NCBI GenBank assembly: GCA_016710335.1
Contig: JADJXQ010000020.1
Coordinates: forward strand, 1 to 10,018
DNA: 10,018 nucleotides
Reading direction: 5' to 3'
Source: Rhodospirillales bacterium
Lineage (GTDB): Bacteria; Pseudomonadota; Alphaproteobacteria; Rhodospirillales; Defluviicoccaceae
A program made the translations under genes and the position numbers. This document shows, one piece after another, positions 6,125 to 10,018 of this stretch (position 1 is its first letter; each line of letters begins with the position of its first letter). The notes under the pieces are model-generated. The model was not told where the DNA came from. It made no database searches and saw nothing but the letters and a program-made list of their open reading frames with translations.

Positions 6125-6637
6125 CGAACTGTTCGGGGCCACGCCTGCGCCGTGGGTCAGGATCTTCCCAGTAGACCTCCGGCGTCTTGTCGGCCACCAC
6201 CTCCACCCCGGCGAAGTAAGGCCCCCAGACCGGAACGAGCCACCTTGTCCTGCTGGTGCAACAGATCGCCCTTGGTGATGAGCAACAGCGGGAAGTCGGC
6301 CGACAGCGCGGCAGCATCTCCTCCACCTCATCGATGAGCCGGATGTCGGCCGAGACCATCTCGCGGAAATATCCAGCAGCCGGCCGATCTCCGCGCCGGT
6401 GATACGACCGCCGGTCACCTGGACGGCCGTCTCGATGAGCGAGAGGATGAAGCTGGTGATGCCGAAGCCGTAGTAGGGCAGGTTGCGCATCTCCGTATCG
6501 TGGACGACGCTCTCCAGATCAGCGGACGTGAAGCCGTGCGGCCGCAGGAGTTCGTCAAACTGCCGCCGCGCCTCGCGGTATAGGTGTTCCGTATGCCAGA
6601 GTGTATCGTCGGCGTCGAAGGCGATGAGTTGAATCAT
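6078..6637 (-). pseudogene. HAD-superfamily hydrolase, frameshifted and C-terminally truncated
   Basis: A phosphatase-like HAD protein. The start MIQLIAFDADDTLWHTEHLY holds motif I (DxDxT, Asp8 nucleophile and Asp10). A helical cap follows (REARRQFDELLRPHGFTSAD through FGITSFILSLIETAVQVTGG). In another frame come LLDISREMVSADIRLIDEVE, then motif II as SADFPLLLITKGDLLHQQDK (Thr), SGLGPYFAGVEVVADKTPEV with the motif III Lys, and QFVMVGNS. Breaks lie near 6365, 6315, 6225 (here one G too many in a run of five) and 6160. After VGNS (6108) the expected motif IV aspartate and about 80 more residues are missing; the sequence runs into the reverse complement of the neighbouring membrane gene. Without motif IV, Mg2+ binding would be impaired. 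Substrate unknown. The start codon is at 6635-6637 and the gene is divergent from the eRF1-like gene. Confidence 0.8.
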
Positions 6638-6729
6638 GCGTAGATTTTATAGCGCGCGCCGTGTGCTGGGTAGGGTTTGCTGTCCTGTGCAGTGCGCGCG
6701 CGTTGTGCTATGCTCATCCTTGAGAAATC

Positions 6730-6746
6730 CCGGCTCCATCAGCCGG
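6730..6746 (+). promoter_or_regulatory. Hairpin in the leader of the eRF1-like gene
   Basis: CCGGCT (6730-6735), loop CCATC and AGCCGG (6741-6746) make a perfect 6-bp stem only 4 bases before the AGGAG ribosome site (6751-6755) of the gene at 6767. It may affect translation initiation; no T tract follows, so it is not a terminator. The 6638-6766 divergent gap shows no strong promoter on either strand; TATGCT at 6709-6714 is a possible -10 without a clear -35. Confidence 0.35.
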
Positions 6747-6766
6747 CTACAGGAGCTAACGAACCT

Positions 6767-7849
6767 ATGATTCAAAACTTTACGAAGATCTGCGTGAGTT
6801 CGCCGACTACGCTGCCGGCCACGCACAGGACAAATACCTCTCTCTATTTGATGACCAGATCCGCCGCCCCGGAGAATCAGAGTCAGACCCTGGCCTGGCA
6901 AATCTATCTGAGAAACGCCGTGGCTGATATCGAGGCGGGTCTTGATTCCACCCAGACCAAGCAATGGAGAGCGTGCGGCTCAACGACACCGACCCGAACA
7001 AGGAATGGGCGCGCGATTCGCAAGCGCCTGGACAAGTACCTCAAGCTACCGGCCGGAGGGCAAAACGCTGGCCTTGTTCATCAGTCCGGGAAGCGAACAT
7101 CGCTTTGAGCTGCCTGTGCGGCTGGCGAATGTCCATCACTTCGGCACCCCATATTCAGGAGTTCCTGTGGGCGCTGGACGAATACGAAGTCCACATGGTG
7201 GCGCTGATGGCCGAAGATGAAGCCCGGGTGCTGCGCGTCGGTCTTGGCCGCACGGCGACGGATTCGGCCGTCATATCGGACCAGAAATGGTTGCGGAAGC
7301 AACGCAAATCAGCCCACACCGCGAATCTCAAGTCGCGCCAGGACGAGTTGACCCGGCGATTTGTTCGCACCATCGCCGCTGATGCCGACAAATACTTCCT
7401 GAAAATCCCGATATCGAGCGGATCGTTCTCGGCGGCGATCAGCGACTGGCCAACACCGTGTTAGGCGCGGTGCATCCGGCGGTTCAGGAGAAAGTCATCG
7501 CCGTATTGCCGATCCCGATGGAACTGCCGCCGCATGAGATTGCCGATCGCATTCGCTACGGCCGAACAGGCCGAGCGCGGTATGAGGATGCCCTGGTTAC
7601 AGAGGTGATCGATCAGGCGAAAGCGGGCGGGCGCGGGGCGACGGGCCAGGTTGCAGTCGGCCGCGCGCTGGATCGCGCCGCCGTTCGCCTGCTGGCTCTG
7701 CCATATCCGGCCGATGAAGCGACGGAGCCGCTGCTGCTACAGGCGGTGCAACAGGGCAGCCAGGTGGAGTTTCTGCATGGAGAAGCGGCCGAGCGCGCCA
7801 TGCGAAAGCCGGTGGCATCATCGCCCAACTGTATTATGCAATCGGTTAG
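6767..7849 (+). pseudogene. Bacterial eRF1-like protein (baeRF/VLRF1-type), multiply frameshifted
   Basis: A roughly 360-residue protein resembling bacterial homologues of archaeo-eukaryotic release factor eRF1, which are thought to act on stalled ribosomes or peptidyl-tRNA. Pieces in order: LYEDLREFADYAAGHAQDKY with LSLYLMT, AWQIYLRNAVADIEAGLD, VRLNDTDPNKEWA, RKRLDKYLK, SYRPEGKTLALFISPGSEHR with FELPVRLANVHHFGTPY, IQEFLWALDEYEVHMVALMA, a RQDELTRRFVRTIAADADKY helix, NPDIERIVLGGDQRLANTVL with GAVHPAVQEKVIAVLPIPME, a second half with AKAGGRGATGQVAVGRALDR, and the end AGGIIAQLYYAIG (stop 7847-7849). Breaks near 6770, 6857, 6962, 7015, 7048, 7155, 7403, 7575 and 7802 change frame. The long Q/E-rich helix and the GGD loop are as in the family; no canonical GGQ is seen. 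The start is supported by AGGAG at 6751-6755. Confidence 0.72.
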
Positions 7850-7896
7850 CGGGCGGCATTCAGATAAGGAGACAAACAAGGACGCAGGGGCAAGGC

Positions 7897-7919
7897 AACC
7901 GGGAGAGAATCGCCCGGTT
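7897..7919 (+). terminator. Weak hairpin between convergent genes
   Basis: AACCGGG (7897-7903), a 9-base loop and CCCGGTT (7913-7919) form a 7-bp stem in the 84-base gap between the convergent eRF1-like gene and the small exported-protein gene. Only TTT follows, so intrinsic termination would be weak. Confidence 0.35.
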
Positions 7920-7933
7920 TGCGCTCGTTTACT

Positions 7934-8240
7934 CTACGGATTACCGACAATAAACGGCAGCAGGACGGAGCGAACGACCGCCTGGAAGTTTTGCCAGTAG
8001 CCGCTCAGCCGGGGGGTAGTTGTCGCCCGACACCTGACCGGCCACGGGTTGTCCGGCTGTGCTCATCATCGTGTACGACGCGCTGCTCATCGTCTGGCCG
8101 CCGGAAGCGACGACCTGCCAGGTAACGCTGTTAGCAGCCGGGGCGGCCGGATCCAGCGCCAGCGCGGCTACGACGGCAACGGCGAACAACAGCAGCGCCG
8201 CGACCAGGGCGAGCATCAGGATGCGTTTCCATGTTCTCAT
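7934..8240 (-). pseudogene. Small exported protein with hydrophobic C-terminal tail, one frameshift
   Basis: About 102 residues after repair. The start MRTWKRILMLALVAALLLFA is a signal peptide or anchor (span roughly residues 6-29). The exported part reads NSVTWQVVASGGQTMSSASY, TMMSTAGQPVAGQVSGDNY, and then, across the six-G run at 8011-8016 on the plus strand, LSGYWQNFQAVVRSVLLPFI ending VGNP and a TAG at 7934-7936. The terminal 'VLLPFIVG' resembles short hydrophobic tails (LPLVV type) common at the ends of secreted Chloroflexota proteins; whether this is a sorting signal is inference. The start at 8238-8240 is chosen over upstream codons because AGGAGG (complement of 8247-8252) stands 6 bases before it and overlaps the stop codon of the upstream lipoprotein gene, indicating one operon. 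Function unknown. Confidence 0.68.
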
Positions 8241-8250
8241 GGCGCGCCTC

Positions 8251-9392
8251 CTATTGCCCACTCAGCATGACCCAGACCATGCCGTCGCTGTCCACCTCGC
8301 TGAGCGCGCGGGTGAAGCCGGGGCCGGCGGTCACTTCCGCGCCGTCGGTTCCCGCGTTGAGGCTCGCGCCGGGCAATGCATCCGTGCCTGCCGCTCGCAC
8401 TTGTACCAGACCCTGAACGACAACCGACAGATAGCCGCCGGCCGCAGCCGGCCCGCTGGAGGGATTACCGCCGCCGGTTCTCATACCGTTGGTTTCGACG
8501 ACCGGCTCTCCGGGTCGCCGCGCCTGTTGCTACGCCGATGATCACGTCATTGGGAGAAGTGGCCTTTTGTACCAGCATGATGGGGATATCGAGGTCGGGG
8601 TCAGTTTCCACGCCCGCGATAGCGACAAAATCGCCGGCGTTGATGGCCGCGCCGCCCACGTTTTGGGCGAGATACGCCATGGTACATCCCGTGCAGTTGC
8701 CGGAGACGGAGATACCGACATCGCCGTCAAACAAGGCGTCATACCAAGAAGGGCCGCCCCTGGCTAGATGCCGCGGAAGTTTTGGGGCAGTGAATACGGC
8801 CGAGTACGAGGTGCCGAGCGCGCGCCTGGAGCGCCGCGACTCTTTCGCGGTCGGCGCCGGTCGGGCTGGCCTGGTTAAGCGCCAGCAGGCGCCGCTGCCG
8901 CCGGTAGCCGAGAGGTCGGTGTTCCAGACGGTCAGCGCCTCACCGGTGTCCACCTGACCGCCGAAATCCGGTCGCGCGTTTGCGCGCCTTTGCGCGACCG
9001 CGCCGGAGGCGAGGGAAAGAGCATAGGGAGCCTTGCAGCCGCTGGCGAGGGGTTAGCGTCTCGCCGCCGACAGTGATCTGCAACCACGTCGGCTGGGCGA
9101 AGACGGTCGGATCGGCGGTGCCGAACGGGCTTACCGACGCGGTAAACAGGCCATCCGCGACCGCGATAGTTTGAGTCTCGGTGTAGACGGCCGTGCCGCC
9201 GGTCGCCGCATGGAAAATGCCGTACTCAATTTCGTAGTTGCCGTCGGGGACAGGGGCGCCGTTTTCATCGAGCAAGCGGCCCTGATGGCTGAAAGTCGGA
9301 GCGAGCTTGACCGCGCCACAGGCGGCCAGGAACAGTAACAGGAAAGGCAAGGCCACGAAAAGCAGCCGGGTGGGGTTTCTCAGTTGTGACAT
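8251..9392 (-). pseudogene. Large surface lipoprotein, frameshifted
   Basis: About 380 residues after repair. MSQLRNPTRLLFVALPFLLL with lipobox FLAAC puts the lipidated Cys at residue 25. The N-terminal domain, TFSHQGRLLDENGAPVPDGN then YEIEYGIFHAATGGTAVYTE and DGLFTASVSPFG, is a beta-sandwich type seen at the start of many bacterial surface and fibre-like proteins, ending with GAPYALSLASGA. A central part has SWYDALFDGDVGISVSGNC, TGCTMAYLAQNVGGAAINAG and DFVAIAGVETDPDLDIPIML; two cysteines (CTGC) may form a disulphide. The C-terminal part, GYLSVVVQGLVQVRAAGTDA through VDSDGMVWVMLSGQ, is beta-rich. Frame breaks are near 9031, 8898, 8817 and 8517. The start at 9390-9392 has GAGGAGA about 8 bases upstream; a more distal ATG at 9414-9416 is less likely. 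It is the first gene of a two-gene operon. Function unknown; a carbohydrate- or surface-binding role is only a guess. Confidence 0.72.
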
Positions 9393-9511
9393 ATGACTTA
9401 TCTCCTCGGTATGCAAGCGATGTTGTCTCGATGAATAGATTGAATAAGTGGGGTTGTGGGCTACATAGGCGTCACCTCGGATTTTGGAGCGGTCTCCCCC
9501 GCCCGCCTAAC

Positions 9512-9541
9512 AGTATAGATGACATGTCAAGTGGGCGTCAA
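9512..9541 (-). promoter_or_regulatory. Promoter of the lipoprotein operon with internal TGACATGTCA palindrome
   Basis: On the minus strand, TTGACG (9536-9541) and TATACT (9512-9517) stand 18 bases apart. The spacer contains the perfect 10-bp palindrome TGACATGTCA (9520-9529), well placed for a repressor or spacer-binding activator. Transcription would start near 9505 and give a leader of about 110 bases before the gene at 9392. The rest of 9393-9711 holds no gene; its right part carries the leader of the gene at 9712. Confidence 0.55.
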
Positions 9542-9600
9542 TAGGGATGACGCGAAAAGTCGCCGCGCGATCACCCCTCGTAAATTTCCCGCACTTCGGC

Positions 9601-9606
9601 TATACT
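9601..9606 (+). promoter_or_regulatory. Candidate -10 box for the last gene
   Basis: TATACT (9601-9606) matches the -10 consensus at five of six bases, but 17-18 bases upstream only TCGTAA or CTCGTA is found, so the -35 is poor. It is the only good -10 on this strand between the divergent promoter and the gene at 9712. Confidence 0.3.
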
Positions 9607-9623
9607 CTCTAGCTTTATTCCCC

Positions 9624-9645
9624 CAGGCCGACAGAGGCCTGTTTT
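9624..9645 (+). terminator. Terminator-like hairpin in the leader (possible attenuator)
   Basis: CAGGCC (9624-9629), loop GACAGA and GGCCTG (9636-9641) form a perfect 6-bp stem directly followed by TTTT. No plus-strand gene ends upstream (the neighbour is on the minus strand), so if this works as a terminator it would act on the leader of the gene starting at 9712. Confidence 0.5.
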
Positions 9646-9711
9646 GCGACCGTTTGAAACGCACCGCCCGCGACCCCGACGACGGGAAACGTAACTGCTG
9701 GAGAGGAGACC

Positions 9712-10018
9712 ATGTCCAACACAATCGAAGTGGGCCAACGCTATCGCAATTCAACCGGCGAGTATGAAATCGTATCCATTGACGGGATGTGGGCCACCGT
9801 CCGTTATGAGAGCGGCGAGACCAAGCGCCATCTGCTGGTCGCGCTGCAGATCCATTGGGACAACGAGCGAGCCGTGGTCGAGGCAGCCGCGGCCGCCCAA
9901 AAAACCGCCGGCAAGACACCCCGCACCCGCGCGCCCAAACCGCCTGCCCCCTTCCCTATCGATGAGACGTCCGGGCCTCATCGCCGGTATCATCCGCGCC
10001 GGAACCACGCCCGATGGA
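9712..10018 (+). CDS. Hypothetical protein with small beta-domain and Pro/Ala-rich linker, partial
   Basis: Starts MSNTIEVGQRYRNSTGEYEI and continues VSIDGMWATVRYESGETKRH and LLVALQIHWDNERAVVEA. This looks like a small SH3/KOW-like beta-barrel domain (residues 1-50) with the pattern 'GQRYR..GEYEIV...ATVRYE.GE'. An Ala-, Lys- and Pro-rich linker follows (AQKTAGKTPRTRAPKPPAP). The written frame then gives DETSGPHRRYHPRR, while moving by one base at the GGGCC near 9971-9975 gives TSGLIAGIIRAGTTPDG, which is more protein-like; another indel is probable. The gene runs off the right edge. The start is supported by GGAG at 9700-9703, 8 bases upstream (a second GGAG at 9705-9708 is too close). No signal peptide; a cytoplasmic nucleic-acid or protein-binding role is a guess. 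Confidence 0.62.
   Translation, partial: MSNTIEVGQRYRNSTGEYEIVSIDGMWATVRYESGETKRHLLVALQIHWDNERAVVEAAAAAQKTAGKTPRTRAPKPPAPFPIDETSGPHRRYHPRRNHARW

Noticed and set aside
6638..6766. tRNA or small RNA in the divergent gap
   Set aside because: Only one 6-bp hairpin is seen and no cloverleaf or CCA end; GC-alternating stretches give spurious pairing.
6849..6857. CTCTCTCT dinucleotide run in the eRF1-like gene as a contingency repeat
   Set aside because: Only about four units, and one of many frameshift points in the same gene.
8011..8016. Six-G run in the small exported-protein gene as a phase-variation switch
   Set aside because: The tract is short, and similar single-base breaks occur at many shorter G/C runs across the window, so an error or ordinary indel is more likely than a contingency locus.

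Overview
The window is GC-rich bacterial DNA. It most resembles a Chloroflexota genome of the Anaerolineae/Promineifilum type. The clues are a NarL-type regulator paired with a HisKA_3 kinase, secreted proteins carrying lipoboxes, a small exported protein ending in a hydrophobic 'LPFIV' tail, a bacterial eRF1-like protein, and degenerate 7-bp repeats (GAGTGAC / GATGAAG types) between genes. The assignment is inferred from protein style and repeat type, not from any database search.

Layout: (1) Positions 1-293 hold a VapB/AbrB-type antitoxin gene on the minus strand, running off the left edge, with a clear promoter and a duplicated palindromic operator. (2) 468-895 is an intact ferritin-like di-iron protein gene. 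(3) 976-2550 is a minus-strand group: a membrane-anchored DUF1573 protein, a PCYCGC-motif lipoprotein and a DUF1573 lipoprotein, probably a cell-surface cysteine/metal module. (4) 2752-4946 encodes a NarL/LuxR response regulator that has lost its phosphorylation site, overlapping by 4 bp a heavily frameshifted sensor histidine kinase that carries a small palindromic insertion. (5) 5037-6124 is a multi-pass membrane protein with a coiled coil, behind an excellent sigma-70 promoter. It runs tail to tail into a HAD hydrolase gene (6078-6637), and both genes lose their 3' ends at one junction. (6) 6767-7849 is a frameshifted gene for a protein resembling bacterial archaeo-eukaryotic release factors (baeRF/VLRF1). 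(7) 7934-9392 is a two-gene minus-strand operon: a large surface lipoprotein followed by a small exported protein. (8) 9712 to the right edge is a small basic, proline-rich hypothetical protein, preceded by a leader with a terminator-like hairpin.

The most striking overall property is that nearly every gene is broken by single-base indels, mostly losses inside or next to G/C runs, while the encoded protein stays family-like across the breaks in successive frames. That points to sequencing or assembly error, or very recent decay, rather than old pseudogenes. Two larger losses, in the receiver domain and at the 6103-6108 junction, are of a different kind. Only the ferritin-like gene, the first DUF1573 gene and the PCYCGC gene are plainly intact. 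Three long heptad-phased quasi-palindromes sit exactly in the gaps around these intact genes and form the most unusual non-coding structure here.
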